This document shows positions 47,602 through 57,159 of a stretch of DNA of 64,000 nucleotides, in pieces. This stretch comes from an uncultured Flavobacteriales bacterium (GTDB lineage Bacteria; Bacteroidota; Bacteroidia; Flavobacteriales; UBA7312). The DNA is taken from positions 151,281-215,280 of the forward strand of contig CAJWWC010000001.1 in the NCBI GenBank assembly GCA_913048435.1, read 5' to 3'. Numbering within the stretch: position 1 is the first letter of the stretch; each line of letters opens with the position of its first letter. Position numbers and translations under genes: made by a program. The notes under the pieces are model-generated. The model was not told where the DNA came from, did no database searches, and saw nothing but the letters and a program-made list of their open reading frames with translations.

Positions 47602-48499
47602 TTATGTTATTACTCATTTGAGAGAATTGGAATCAGAAGCAATTTTTGTTATTAGAGAAATAGCTGCGCAGTTTGAAAATCCCGTGCTGTTATTTTCAGG
47701 AGGCAAGGATTCCATTTTACTTACTCATCTAGCAAAAAAAGCCTTTTTCCCTGCCAAAATACCTTTTCCTTTAGTTCACATAGATACGGGACATAATTTT
47801 CCCGAAACTATAGATTTTAGGGATAATTTGGTAAAAAAATTAGGTGTAAAGTTAATTGTAGGTTCAGTACAAAACGCCATTGACAATGGAAGGGTAATAG
47901 AAGAATCCGGAGCTAATGCATCAAGGAATTCATTGCAAATAGTTTCATTGCTTGATACATTAGAAGAACATAAAATTGACGCTGCTATGGGTGGCGCTCG
48001 AAGGGATGAGGAAAAAGCTAGAGCTAAAGAGCGTTTTTTTTCTCACAGGGATGAGTTTGGTCAGTGGGATCCCAAGAATCAACGCCCTGAACTGTGGAAT
48101 TTATTTAATGGACGAAAGCATTTTGGCGAGCACTTTAGAGTTTTTCCTATTTCCAATTGGACTGAGATGGACGTTTGGGAATACATTAAATTAGAAAATA
48201 TAGAACTTCCAAGTTTATACTTCTCACATGAAAGAGAATGTGTTTTAAGGGATGGAGTTATTTTAGCAAATTCTAAATTTATTAAACTAAAAAAAGGTGA
48301 AGAAGTGAGAACTATGACCGTTAGATACAGAACCTGCGGGGATATGCCAATAACTGGTGCAGTAGAATCAACAGCCAATAGCCTTGATCAAGTTATTAAA
48401 GAAATCTCCTACACAAGAACAACTGAAAGGGGTGGTCGTGCAGATGATAAGCGAGCAGAAACTGCTATGGAAGATAGAAAAAAACAAGGGTATTTTTAA
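47594..48499 (+). CDS. cysD: Sulfate adenylyltransferase subunit 2
   Basis: A 301-residue N-type ATP pyrophosphatase with SGGKDS (~35-40), GGARRDEEKARAKER and the C-terminal RADDKRAETAMEDRKKQGYF, all hallmarks of CysD. With CysN it makes adenylylsulfate from ATP and sulfate. It lies between cysC and cysN with an 8-bp overlap and a 3-bp gap. Confidence 0.97.
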   Translation: MTNYVITHLRELESEAIFVIREIAAQFENPVLLFSGGKDSILLTHLAKKAFFPAKIPFPLVHIDTGHNFPETIDFRDNLVKKLGVKLIVGSVQNAIDNGRVIEESGANASRNSLQIVSLLDTLEEHKIDAAMGGARRDEEKARAKERFFSHRDEFGQWDPKNQRPELWNLFNGRKHFGEHFRVFPISNWTEMDVWEYIKLENIELPSLYFSHERECVLRDGVILANSKFIKLKKGEEVRTMTVRYRTCGDMPITGAVESTANSLDQVIKEISYTRTTERGGRADDKRAETAMEDRKKQGYF

Positions 48500-48502
48500 A
48501 TT

Positions 48503-49762
48503 ATGAAATCACAAAATATACAATTATTAAGATTTACAACTGCTGGAAGCGTTGATGACGGTAAAAGTACACTTATAGGGCGTTTGCTTTACGACAGTAA
48601 ATCAATTTTTCAAGATCAAATAGACGCAGTGGAAGAGTCTAGTAAAAATAAAGGCTTTGATTATATTGATTTATCACTTCTAACAGATGGTTTAAAATCA
48701 GAAAGAGAGCAAGGGATAACCATAGACGTAGCATATCGTTATTTTGCTACCCCAAAGCGTAAGTTCATAATTGCTGATACGCCAGGACACATACAATACA
48801 CTCGAAACATGGTAACTGGAGCGTCAACAGCTAACCTAGCTATTATACTCATTGATGCAAGAAAAGGCATGCAAGAGCAAACACATAGACATGCTTTTAT
48901 CGCTTCATTATTAAGGATTCCTCACGCAATAGTATGTGTTAATAAAATGGATTTAGTAAATTTTGATGAAAAAATATATGACAATATTGTAAGTGAATTT
49001 AAAGCCTTTTCATCTAAATTAGATATTAAAGATATTCAATTTATTCCTATTTCAGCATTGGATGGAGACAACGTTGTTAATCGTTCAACAAATATGGAAT
49101 GGTATGAAGGTAGCACCTTAATGTATCATTTAGAAAACGTTCATATCTCGAGTGATTACAATCATTTAGATTGTCGTTTTCCTGTACAAACTGTTATTCG
49201 ACCACATACTTTAGAACATCAGGATTATAGAGGTTTCGCTGGCCGAATTGATGGAGGCATATTTAAACCTGGAGATAAGGTTAAAATTTTACCATCTGGA
49301 TTTACCTCAACAATTAAAAAAATTGATTTGAATGGTATAGCTGTAGAGGAAGCTTTTACACCAATGTCTGTGAATATTACATTAGATGATGAAATTGATA
49401 TTAGTAGAGGAGACATGATAGTGAGAGAAAATAATGTGCCTGAAGTCAGCCAAGATTTAGAAGTTTTAGTGACTTGGATGAGTCAAAATCCTCTGCAACC
49501 CCGAACCAAAGTTGTTGTCAAGCATACAACTAGAGAATGTATAGCTATGATTAAGGAGATAATATATAAAGTTGATATAAATACACTTCATCGCATTGAA
49601 AACATAAATTTTGTTGAAATGAATGATATTGCTAGAGTGTCTATAAGAACCTCCAAGCCCTTATTTTATGATACATATAAAAAAAATAGACAGACAGGTA
49701 GTTTAATTATTATTGATGAACAAACCAATGAAACTATTGGTGCAGCCATGATTATAAGGTGA
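48503..49762 (+). CDS. cysN: Sulfate adenylyltransferase subunit 1 (GTPase)
   Basis: A 419-residue EF-Tu-like GTPase: P-loop GSVDDGKST (15-23), DTPGH, NKMD, then two beta-barrel domains. GTP hydrolysis drives the unfavourable APS synthesis by CysD. The length is that of a stand-alone CysN; it is not fused to CysC. Its stop overlaps the GTG start of cysQ. Confidence 0.97.
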   Translation: MKSQNIQLLRFTTAGSVDDGKSTLIGRLLYDSKSIFQDQIDAVEESSKNKGFDYIDLSLLTDGLKSEREQGITIDVAYRYFATPKRKFIIADTPGHIQYTRNMVTGASTANLAIILIDARKGMQEQTHRHAFIASLLRIPHAIVCVNKMDLVNFDEKIYDNIVSEFKAFSSKLDIKDIQFIPISALDGDNVVNRSTNMEWYEGSTLMYHLENVHISSDYNHLDCRFPVQTVIRPHTLEHQDYRGFAGRIDGGIFKPGDKVKILPSGFTSTIKKIDLNGIAVEEAFTPMSVNITLDDEIDISRGDMIVRENNVPEVSQDLEVLVTWMSQNPLQPRTKVVVKHTTRECIAMIKEIIYKVDINTLHRIENINFVEMNDIARVSIRTSKPLFYDTYKKNRQTGSLIIIDEQTNETIGAAMIIR

Positions 49763-50574
49763 ACAAAGACTTGTTAAAAATAGCTATTACTGCTGCACTA
49801 GAAGCAGCTAAAGAAATTTTAAAGATTTACAATGAGTCTGACGATTTTGATGTACAGTTTAAATCTAATGATTCACCACTTACGAAGGCAGATCTTGTTT
49901 CAAACCAAATTATTGAATCACATTTAAATCAAACTAATATTCCAATTCTTTCTGAGGAAGGCAAAGATATTTTATATAATGAGCGTAAAAACTGGACTCA
50001 ATTATGGTTAGTTGATCCAATTGATGGTACTAAGGAATTTATTAAAAAAAATGGTGATTTTACTGTAAATATAGCTTTAATTGAAAATCATAAACCTGTT
50101 TTAGGAGTAGTGTATGCACCAGTTTTAAATGAGTTATATTTTTCATCTTTTTCATTAGGAAGCTTTAAAGTAATTGTTGATTTGGCAGATTTTAATGTTA
50201 ATAATTTAATTGATTCGGCACTAAAATTACCTTTACCCAAAGTTGATAAGACTTATACAATCGTAGCTAGCCGTTCTCATCTTTCAGATGAAACTCTAGA
50301 TTTTATAGAAAACAAAAAGAAAATAAAAGGAAATGTTAATTTAATCTCCAAAGGAAGTTCCTTAAAATTATGCTTAGTGGCTGAGGGTTTGGCAGATTGC
50401 TATCCTAGATTTGCCCCTACTATGGAGTGGGATACTGCTGCTGGACAGGCTATTTGTGAGCATTCTGGATGTAGTGTAATTGATTGGATAACAAAGAAGG
50501 ATTTAATCTACAATAGGAAGAAACTTGTTAATAATTGGTTTGTGGTTAATCAACCACCAACTATGAATAAATAA
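49759..50574 (+). CDS. cysQ: 3'(2'),5'-bisphosphate nucleotidase
   Basis: A 271-residue inositol-monophosphatase-family enzyme with WLVDPIDGTKEFIKKNGDFT (metal site) and WDTAAGQAI (second signature). The start is GTG, overlapping the cysN stop. It hydrolyses PAP, the by-product of PAPS-dependent sulfation (or reduction), to AMP. PAP inhibits sulfotransferases, so this gene completes a PAPS supply and recycling unit. Confidence 0.93.
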   Translation: MNKDLLKIAITAALEAAKEILKIYNESDDFDVQFKSNDSPLTKADLVSNQIIESHLNQTNIPILSEEGKDILYNERKNWTQLWLVDPIDGTKEFIKKNGDFTVNIALIENHKPVLGVVYAPVLNELYFSSFSLGSFKVIVDLADFNVNNLIDSALKLPLPKVDKTYTIVASRSHLSDETLDFIENKKKIKGNVNLISKGSSLKLCLVAEGLADCYPRFAPTMEWDTAAGQAICEHSGCSVIDWITKKDLIYNRKKLVNNWFVVNQPPTMNK

Positions 50575-50577
50575 ATC

Positions 50578-51525
50578 ATGAATTTATTAAACATCGCTAA
50601 AAGAGTTTTTGAAATTGAGTCAAATGAAATTGCTAATTTGTCTAGTCTGTTAACTATTGATTTTGAAGAGGCTGTAAATTCGATTTTTAAATGTAGAGGC
50701 AAGTTAATTATTTCTGGTATAGGTAAATCAGGAATTGTTGGAAAAAAGATAGCCTCAACTTTAACTAGTACTGGAACACCAAGTTTTTTTCTTCATCCTT
50801 CCGATGCATTTCATGGAGATCTTGGTATGGTTGAAAAAGATGATATAGTTCTTTTAATTTCTAACTCAGGTGAAACAGATGAAATACTAAAATTAATTCC
50901 CTCTTTTAAACAACAAGAAAACATAATTATTTCAATTACCGGAAATCAAGACTCGTCTCTAGCAAAAAATTCAAACTTTAATTTAAACATTTCTGTTACC
51001 AAAGAAGCATGTCCATTGCAATTAGCTCCAACCTCGTCTACCACATCCACAATGGCTATGGGAGATGCATTAGCTGTAGCTTTAATGAACTTAAGAGGTT
51101 TTAAAGATGTTAATTTTGCAAAGTTTCATTTGGGTGGCACTCTTGGAAAAAGACTTTTACAGAACGTTGGACATGTAATGAAAAAAGATAATCTTCCACT
51201 TGTCAATGAAAATGATTCAATAAAAAAAGTAGTTAATGTAATAAGTTCTGGAAAATGTGGACTAGCTGTTGTTGAAAGTAAAAAAAAGATTAGAGGCGTA
51301 ATCTCTGATGGTGATATTAGAAGAGCTATGGAATTTAACGAGATAAATTTTTTTCAACTGAAAGCTAAAGACATTATGACTAACAAGCCTCAATCAGTTT
51401 ATGAGACTACAAAATTAAATGTTGCAGTTGATTTAATGTTTTCAAAGAAGATAAATTCCTTGATTGTTAAAAATGAAAAAGAACAACTAACTGGAATTGT
51501 TCAGTCTTATGATATAGGAATTTAA
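50578..51525 (+). CDS. kdsD: Arabinose-5-phosphate isomerase (KpsF/GutQ family)
   Basis: A 315-residue protein: a SIS sugar-isomerase domain (~30-180, with SGIGKSGIVGKKIASTLTSTG and APTSSTTSTMAMGDALA) followed by two CBS domains (~200-315, with ISDGDIRRAM). It makes arabinose-5-phosphate from ribulose-5-phosphate, the first Kdo step. In many Flavobacteriia the homologue lies next to recQ and tatC, but here it lies with kdsB and kdsA. The gaps to its neighbours are 3 and 2 bp. Confidence 0.93.
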   Translation: MNLLNIAKRVFEIESNEIANLSSLLTIDFEEAVNSIFKCRGKLIISGIGKSGIVGKKIASTLTSTGTPSFFLHPSDAFHGDLGMVEKDDIVLLISNSGETDEILKLIPSFKQQENIIISITGNQDSSLAKNSNFNLNISVTKEACPLQLAPTSSTTSTMAMGDALAVALMNLRGFKDVNFAKFHLGGTLGKRLLQNVGHVMKKDNLPLVNENDSIKKVVNVISSGKCGLAVVESKKKIRGVISDGDIRRAMEFNEINFFQLKAKDIMTNKPQSVYETTKLNVAVDLMFSKKINSLIVKNEKEQLTGIVQSYDIGI

Positions 51526-51527
51526 AT

Positions 51528-52289
51528 ATGAAAAAAGTAATAATAATACCAGCTCGACTTTCATCTTCTAGATTAAAAAATAAAGTACTATTAGATCTTA
51601 AAGGAAAAACCATATTACAACGAGTATTCGAGAAATGTATTAAAGTTAATGATGCAGTTGTATATATTGCTACTGATAGTAAAAGAATACAAAACAGTTG
51701 TTTGAATTATACTTCCAATGTAATAATGACAAGTGTAAGACATAAATCGGGAACCGAAAGAGTAATTGAAGCTCTCAAAAATTTACAATATGATTTTGCT
51801 GTAAATGTTCAAGCTGACGAACCTTTTATTAACCCTTTATTAATTGAAAAAATTTTTGAAGAATTGATTAAAAAAAATGTACAAGTAGTTACTGCTTGCA
51901 CAAGATTATTTAACTCGGACGAACTTTTTGACTCTAACACAGTTAAATTAGTAAAGGATATTAATAATAACGCTTTATATTTTTCTAGATCATGTATCCC
52001 ACATTTGTCAAAAAAAAATCAAATATTATTGGATCAAAAGAAATTTTTTAATGAAGTGCCTTTTTTTAAGCACATAGGGATTTACGGATTTAAAAGAAAT
52101 TTTATTAATAATTATAGTTCATTAAAAAAGAGTAATTTAGAAAATATTGAAATGCTCGAGCAACTTAGAATTTTAGAAAGTGGTTTTAAAATTAATGTAG
52201 TGGAATCAAAATTTAAATCAATTGGAATTGACACAGAGGAAAATTATATAAGAGCAAAAGAAATTATGGAATTTAAATTTAATAATTAA
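51528..52289 (+). CDS. kdsB: CMP-Kdo synthetase (3-deoxy-manno-octulosonate cytidylyltransferase)
   Basis: A 253-residue sugar-CMP transferase. It starts IIIPARLSSSRLKNKVLLDL, the nucleotide-binding loop of KdsB; NVQADEPFI is the metal/nucleotide-binding segment. It activates Kdo to CMP-Kdo for lipopolysaccharide or capsule. It is placed between kdsD and kdsA. NeuA-like CMP-sialate synthetase was considered, but the sequence order and context favour KdsB. Confidence 0.93.
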   Translation: MKKVIIIPARLSSSRLKNKVLLDLKGKTILQRVFEKCIKVNDAVVYIATDSKRIQNSCLNYTSNVIMTSVRHKSGTERVIEALKNLQYDFAVNVQADEPFINPLLIEKIFEELIKKNVQVVTACTRLFNSDELFDSNTVKLVKDINNNALYFSRSCIPHLSKKNQILLDQKKFFNEVPFFKHIGIYGFKRNFINNYSSLKKSNLENIEMLEQLRILESGFKINVVESKFKSIGIDTEENYIRAKEIMEFKFNN

Positions 52290-52305
52290 TTTATTACAAC
52301 AAAAT

Positions 52306-53136
52306 ATGCATGATTTTTTAGAAGAAATCCCAAACTTAAAATTTACTAATTCTCAAAATTTCTTTTTGATATGTGGTCCTTGTGCCATAGAAAGTGAAGA
52401 TATGGCTTTACGGATTGCTGAAAAAGTAGTTACGATAACTGATAAATTAGAGATTCCTTATATTTTTAAGGCAAGCTTTAAAAAAGCTAACAGAAGTAGA
52501 ATAGATAGTTTTACTGGAATTGGTGATGAGAAGTCATTGAACATTTTAAAAAAAGTATCAGATACATTTAAAATACCAACTACAACTGATATTCACGAAT
52601 CCAAAGATGCTGAAAAAGTTTCTGAATATGTAGATATTTTACAAATACCTGCATTTTTAGTTCGTCAAACAGATTTGGTTGTTGCTGCTGCTAAAACTGG
52701 TAAGGTTGTTAATTTAAAAAAAGGACAATTTATGAGTCCAAGTTCTATGACATACGCAGTTCAAAAAGTTAAAGATTCTGGAAATCAAAAAGCTTGGATA
52801 ACAGATAGAGGAACTATGTTTGGTTATCAAGACATGATAGTTGACCTTAGGGGAATCCCAGAGATGCGAAAAATTGCACCACTAATTTTAGATGTCACAC
52901 ATTCATTACAAAAACCCAATCAAAATTTAGGAATTACTGGAGGAAATCCTGAGATGATTGAGGTTATTTCAAGAGCAGGTGTTGTTAACAATGTAGATGG
53001 TTTATTTATTGAAACCCATTTTGATCCAAAAATTGCAAAAAGTGATGGAGCAAACATGTTAAATTTAAAAAATCTTGAGTCACTTTTAAGTAATTTAGTA
53101 GCAATAAGAAAAATCATTAATAATTTAAAGAACTAA
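52306..53136 (+). CDS. kdsA: 3-deoxy-8-phosphooctulonate synthase
   Basis: A 276-residue DAHP-synthase-family protein with [22 protein letters not shown] and TDIHES, the KdsA signature. It condenses arabinose-5-P with phosphoenolpyruvate to Kdo-8-phosphate. The Kdo-8-P phosphatase (kdsC) is not in this run. It lies 16 bp after kdsB and 4 bp before gmd. Confidence 0.95.
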   Translation: MHDFLEEIPNLKFTNSQNFFLICGPCAIESEDMALRIAEKVVTITDKLEIPYIFKASFKKANRSRIDSFTGIGDEKSLNILKKVSDTFKIPTTTDIHESKDAEKVSEYVDILQIPAFLVRQTDLVVAAAKTGKVVNLKKGQFMSPSSMTYAVQKVKDSGNQKAWITDRGTMFGYQDMIVDLRGIPEMRKIAPLILDVTHSLQKPNQNLGITGGNPEMIEVISRAGVVNNVDGLFIETHFDPKIAKSDGANMLNLKNLESLLSNLVAIRKIINNLKN

Positions 53137-53140
53137 AATC

Positions 53141-54220
53141 ATGAAAGTAGCACTAATTACTGGCGTTACAGGACAAGACGGCTCATATTTAGCTGAGTTA
53201 TTACTTGAAAAAGGTTATATGGTCCACGGTATTAAAAGAAGATCATCTTCTTTAAATACTGAGCGTATTGATCACATATATCAGGATCCTCATGATGAAA
53301 ATCCAAGATTTAAATTACACTATGGAGACTTAACAGATTCTTTGAATATTACCAAAATTATTCAACTGTGCCAACCAGATGAAATTTATAATTTGGGTGC
53401 CATGTCACATGTTAAAGTTTCATTTGATATCCCTGAATATGTTGGACAAGTTGATGCGTTAGGAACTTTAAGGATTTTAGAGGCAGTTCGTTTGTTAGGA
53501 TTAGAAAAGAAAACTAGAATCTATCAAGCATCAACTTCTGAGTTATATGGTGGAATGCCGGAAAATAAAAATGAAAAAGGATTTTACGATGAAAATTCTT
53601 CTTTTTATCCAAGATCACCGTATGGTGTTGCCAAAATGTATGGTTTTTGGATAACTAAAAATTACCGAGAAGCCTACGATATGTTTGCATGTAATGGTAT
53701 CTCGTTTAACCATGAATCACCAAGAAGAGGAGAAACTTTTGTAACTCGTAAAATTACTCGCGCAGTTGCTAGAATTGCACTAGGACAACAAGATAAATTT
53801 TATCTCGGAAATCTTGATGCAAAACGTGATTGGGGTCACGCCAAAGATTATGTTAGAATGATGTGGATGATTCTTCAAGCAGATAAACCAGAGGATTGGG
53901 TAATTGCAACTGGAGAAACAACAAGAGTAAGAGATTTTGTTGTATTATCATTTAGAGAAGTTGGTATAGAACTAGAATTTATTGGATCTGGTATTTGTGA
54001 AAAGGCTCGTGTAGCTTACTGTAGTGACGAAAAATATCAATTAAAAATAGGTAAAGAAATTTTATCTGTGGATTCACAATACTTTAGACCAACTGAGGTG
54101 GATTTGTTAATCGGTGATCCTACAAAAGCAAAGAAAAAGTTAGGATGGTTACCAGAATATAATTTATCCTCAATTGTCAAGGACATGGTTAAATCTGATA
54201 TCAATTTATTTAAAAATTAG
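53141..54220 (+). CDS. gmd: GDP-mannose 4,6-dehydratase
   Basis: A 359-residue SDR enzyme with [19 protein letters not shown] at the N-terminus, [16 protein letters not shown] and the conserved [17 protein letters not shown]. The catalytic Tyr/Lys pair is in [11 protein letters not shown]. It makes GDP-4-keto-6-deoxymannose for Fcl. A 281-bp non-coding gap follows, the first long break in the run. Confidence 0.97.
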   Translation: MKVALITGVTGQDGSYLAELLLEKGYMVHGIKRRSSSLNTERIDHIYQDPHDENPRFKLHYGDLTDSLNITKIIQLCQPDEIYNLGAMSHVKVSFDIPEYVGQVDALGTLRILEAVRLLGLEKKTRIYQASTSELYGGMPENKNEKGFYDENSSFYPRSPYGVAKMYGFWITKNYREAYDMFACNGISFNHESPRRGETFVTRKITRAVARIALGQQDKFYLGNLDAKRDWGHAKDYVRMMWMILQADKPEDWVIATGETTRVRDFVVLSFREVGIELEFIGSGICEKARVAYCSDEKYQLKIGKEILSVDSQYFRPTEVDLLIGDPTKAKKKLGWLPEYNLSSIVKDMVKSDINLFKN

Positions 54221-54501
54221 AAAATTATTTGTAAATGAGCTAAAATTTATGTTAACAAAAAGTTAGAGAATAATATATATTTTACATTTAGTTAATCTGA
54301 ATAATCGTTTAAATAGATAAAATACTTTTAGAATTTTTATAATATTATAGATATCACATGCTTAATTAGTTTAAATCTTAAGATTTGTAAATTTTTGTTA
54401 TGAATGTTTGAGTTTAGCTAAAGTTTTTGACAATTGAAATATTTTAAATAGAGTTTAAATTAAATATATAGCTTTTGATTTATACTCTTTCTTAGAAAAA
54501 A
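54221..54501 (+). other. 281-bp AT-rich gap without a gene
   Basis: Very AT-rich spacer between gmd and the epimerase gene. I see no ORF with a credible start, no clear terminator hairpin and no exact TAnnTTTG box. It marks the boundary between the tightly packed precursor genes and the looser assembly genes. Confidence 0.5.
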
Positions 54502-55524
54502 ATGAAAAAGAAAAAAATTTTATTGACTGGTGTCGCTGGTTTCATTGGATTTCATTGTTGCTCTAAACTGTTAAATTTAGGATATTTAGTATATGGAATT
54601 GATAATATCAATGATTATTATGATATTAATTTAAAGTATGCGAGATTAGAGGAGCTCGGTTTAAAAAAGCATGAAGCCAAAGTTCATTTAAATGAAGTTA
54701 AAAGCATTAAATTTAATAATCTAAAGTTTAAAAGGATTGATTTATCAGATAATGATGAAATTGACATTTTATTTCAAAATCAAAAGTTTGACATGGTATG
54801 TAATTTAGCTGCTCAGGCTGGAGTGAGATATTCAATTGATAACCCTAACGCTTACATCAATAGTAATATTAACGGATTTTTAAATATACTTGAAGGGTGT
54901 CGTAAATATAATGTTAAACACTTAGTTTATGCAAGTAGCTCTAGTGTTTATGGTAAAAATAAAAAAATACCATTTGAAATAACTGATAATGTAGATAACC
55001 CTATTAGTTTATATGCAGCGACTAAAAAAAGTAATGAATTAATGGCTCATACATACGGACATTTATTTGGTTTTAAAACAACTGGTTTACGTTTTTTTAC
55101 TGTATATGGCCCTTGGGGTAGACCTGATATGGCTTATTATTTATTTGCTAATGCAATTACAAAAAATAAACCGATTAAAGTTTTCAATAATGGAAACATG
55201 CGAAGAGATTTTATTTACATAGATGATATTATATTGGGTATTGTAGGAATTTTAGAGAAAAATGTTGATAATAGACACCACTATAAAATTTATAATATTG
55301 GCAATAATAAAACTGAAAATATTGAGGATTTAATAAAACTTATTGAAAAGAATATTGGAAAAAAAGCAGTTAAAAAAATGTATCCAATTCAGCCAGGTGA
55401 TGTCCCAACAACTTTTGCTAATGTGGATGCATTAAAAAATGACATTGGTTATACACCAAATACTTCTATTGAAGATGGACTTAAAAAATTTATCGATTGG
55501 TTCATGAAATATCATAATTTTTGA
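54502..55524 (+). CDS. NAD-dependent epimerase, UDP-glucuronate 4-epimerase-like
   Basis: A 340-residue extended SDR protein. The N-terminus is LLTGVAGFIGFHCCSKLL with GIDNINDYYDINLKYARL, the pattern of CapI/GAE-type UDP-glucuronate 4-epimerases. The catalytic set is SSSSVYG and YAATKKSNE. TVYGPWGRPDMAYYLF is also diagnostic of this group. It would turn UDP-GlcA (from Ugd) into UDP-GalA. The substrate call is inference from motif resemblance. Confidence 0.85.
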   Translation: MKKKKILLTGVAGFIGFHCCSKLLNLGYLVYGIDNINDYYDINLKYARLEELGLKKHEAKVHLNEVKSIKFNNLKFKRIDLSDNDEIDILFQNQKFDMVCNLAAQAGVRYSIDNPNAYINSNINGFLNILEGCRKYNVKHLVYASSSSVYGKNKKIPFEITDNVDNPISLYAATKKSNELMAHTYGHLFGFKTTGLRFFTVYGPWGRPDMAYYLFANAITKNKPIKVFNNGNMRRDFIYIDDIILGIVGILEKNVDNRHHYKIYNIGNNKTENIEDLIKLIEKNIGKKAVKKMYPIQPGDVPTTFANVDALKNDIGYTPNTSIEDGLKKFIDWFMKYHNF

Positions 55525-55547
55525 ATTTCAAATAACCCGTTTAAATA

Positions 55548-55843
55548 ATGACTAGAAAAATTATATACAATTGTAATATCGCTAATTGGCAACAAGGAAA
55601 TAGGTTAAAATGGTTTTTTGCAAAAATGAACAAATTTCATTTAATGATTATGAAAACGATAAATACATATTAGTAGTGATTAACATTAATATTATAAACA
55701 AATGTCAATGGCTATATTTTGAAATTTCGAAAAAGAATAATTTTTTAATTACATTAGATTTTAATTATCTACATTATTGTAGACCTGGACATGATTGTAA
55801 TTATAAAGGTCAATCTAAAGACTTTGATTTTTTAATTATTTAA
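55548..55843 (+). pseudogene. Frameshifted fragment of an unrecognised protein
   Basis: One frame starts ATG at 55548 (MTRKIIYNCNIANWQQGNRL..., 41 codons). A second frame (track ORF at 55610, 77 codons) continues with DYENDKYILVV to FLII, including HYCRPGHDCNYKG. Joined by a shift near 55625 they would make one protein of ~97 residues. The join is my reading; either frame could be meaningless. I do not recognise the family. Confidence 0.35.
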
Positions 55844-55853
55844 AATAAATATT

Positions 55854-56021
55854 ATGAAATTTAAATTTGACTATCAAAGACCAAAAGTTGAAGCTGAAAT
55901 CGGATTTAACCACATGTAAAATCTAGAAATAGCAAAAGAAAAATTGGGATGTAAAGCATAAATTTATTTGGGAGAATTAATTCAAGAGATGGTTATTTCA
56001 GATTTAAATGAAATAAAATAG
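55854..56021 (+). pseudogene. Remnant of a NeuB-like (sialic-acid synthase family) gene
   Basis: Reading one frame from ATG 55854: an N-terminal RPKVEAEIGFNHM, a TAA, then NLEIAKEKLG, a second TAA and further codons to a TAG at 56021. The segment AEIGFNHM-x-NLEIAKE matches the N-terminus of NeuB/PseI-type synthases (AEIGxNHxG-xxxxAKE), with the first stop in the place of the expected glycine. About 56 of the usual ~330-350 codons remain. The two in-frame stops make function impossible without readthrough. Confidence 0.6.
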
Positions 56022-56115
56022 TAAACTAATGAATACCTTTGGTAGTCTATAAAATTTTTAAATTAAAGATATCGTAAGCGATTAAATTAGATGATAAATT
56101 AAGTAAATTTTATTG

Positions 56116-57159
56116 ATGAAAATTAAAATGATTGAGACTATAGTTATAATCGATTCGTTTGGACTTAATGGTGGTGCTGAAAAAGTTATGTTGAATACTT
56201 ATTTAGCACTAAAAGAAAAAAAACAGGTTTATTGTTACTTACCTACAAACTCTTTTTTTTCAAAAAAGATTGATGCATCTAATTTATACGAGTTCAATTC
56301 TGTTTTTGATATAATAAGTCAAATAAAAATTCATAAACCGACTAAAATTATTCTTAACAATAAAAAATCACTTCAATACCTTATACCATTAAAGTTGTTC
56401 TATCCAAAAAGACAATTTTACTACCATTCTCACGGATATTTTAGAAATTTATTAGAACAGATTGTTTATACATTTTTTTTATTGCCTTTTTTACACAAAA
56501 CAATTTGTGTTAGTAATAGCATAATTAAAAATCACAATGCTTTATTAAAAAAGAATAAAAAACATCTACTTGTTTACAATGGGTTTAATTTTCAGTTTAA
56601 ATCAATAAAACGAGATGATGACAAATATATTAATATCTTTTTTTGGGCTCAATTACGAAATTGGAAAGGCCATTTATTTTTATTAGAAGTAATAAAAGAA
56701 ATAAAAATCCCGAATGTAAAATTTAATTTTGTAGCTTCAGTACAGGATTCTGAAAGTGAAAATTTATTAAAAAAAATAAAAAATAAAATTATCGAATATG
56801 AAATTCAGGATAAAATCATTTTTCATTTAAATATAAAAAATCATCTAGAATTTATAAAATCCAAGGCAGATATTTCCTTAAGTTGTTCCCAATTAAAAGA
56901 TCCATTACCAACAATTATTATTGAATCTTTAAGTATGGGAATACCAGTCTTAGCAACAAATATTGGTGGTAGTGAAGAAATTTTAAAGGATTACCCACAA
57001 ATGTTGACTGATATCAGACAAAGTGAGTTTCTCAATAAACTAAAATTTTTAATCAATTCTCTAGAAACTATAAATCGGGATGAATTAATACTTATTTATG
57101 AGAAGAAATTTATGTTCAAAAATTTTAATAATTCTATAGTTGAAATTATTAATGATTAA
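56116..57159 (+). CDS. Family 4 (GT-B) glycosyltransferase
   Basis: A 347-residue protein from the ATG at 56116 (the track uses the TTG one codon earlier). The N-terminal half has DSFGLNGGAEKVML, the typical GT4 donor-domain loop. The C-terminal half has DPLPTIIIESLSMGIPVLATNIGGSEEIL, the E-x7-E sugar-nucleotide motif. It adds a sugar from a nucleotide donor to a lipid-linked chain. It overlaps the flippase by 8 bp. Confidence 0.87.
   Translation: MKIKMIETIVIIDSFGLNGGAEKVMLNTYLALKEKKQVYCYLPTNSFFSKKIDASNLYEFNSVFDIISQIKIHKPTKIILNNKKSLQYLIPLKLFYPKRQFYYHSHGYFRNLLEQIVYTFFLLPFLHKTICVSNSIIKNHNALLKKNKKHLLVYNGFNFQFKSIKRDDDKYINIFFWAQLRNWKGHLFLLEVIKEIKIPNVKFNFVASVQDSESENLLKKIKNKIIEYEIQDKIIFHLNIKNHLEFIKSKADISLSCSQLKDPLPTIIIESLSMGIPVLATNIGGSEEILKDYPQMLTDIRQSEFLNKLKFLINSLETINRDELILIYEKKFMFKNFNNSIVEIIND

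Larger units (their letters stand above)
55525..56115 (+). other. 590-bp decayed stretch with gene fragments
   Basis: No intact gene of normal size. It holds two overlapping small frames (55548-55843) and a stop-interrupted NeuB-like remnant (55854-56021), listed separately. The last 90 bp are plain AT-rich sequence. Confidence 0.6.

Noticed and set aside
51528-53136. NeuA/NeuB (sialic acid) assignment for the genes called kdsB and kdsA
   Set aside because: Motifs and the adjacent kdsD fit the Kdo pathway; only the separate remnant at 55854 looks like NeuB.
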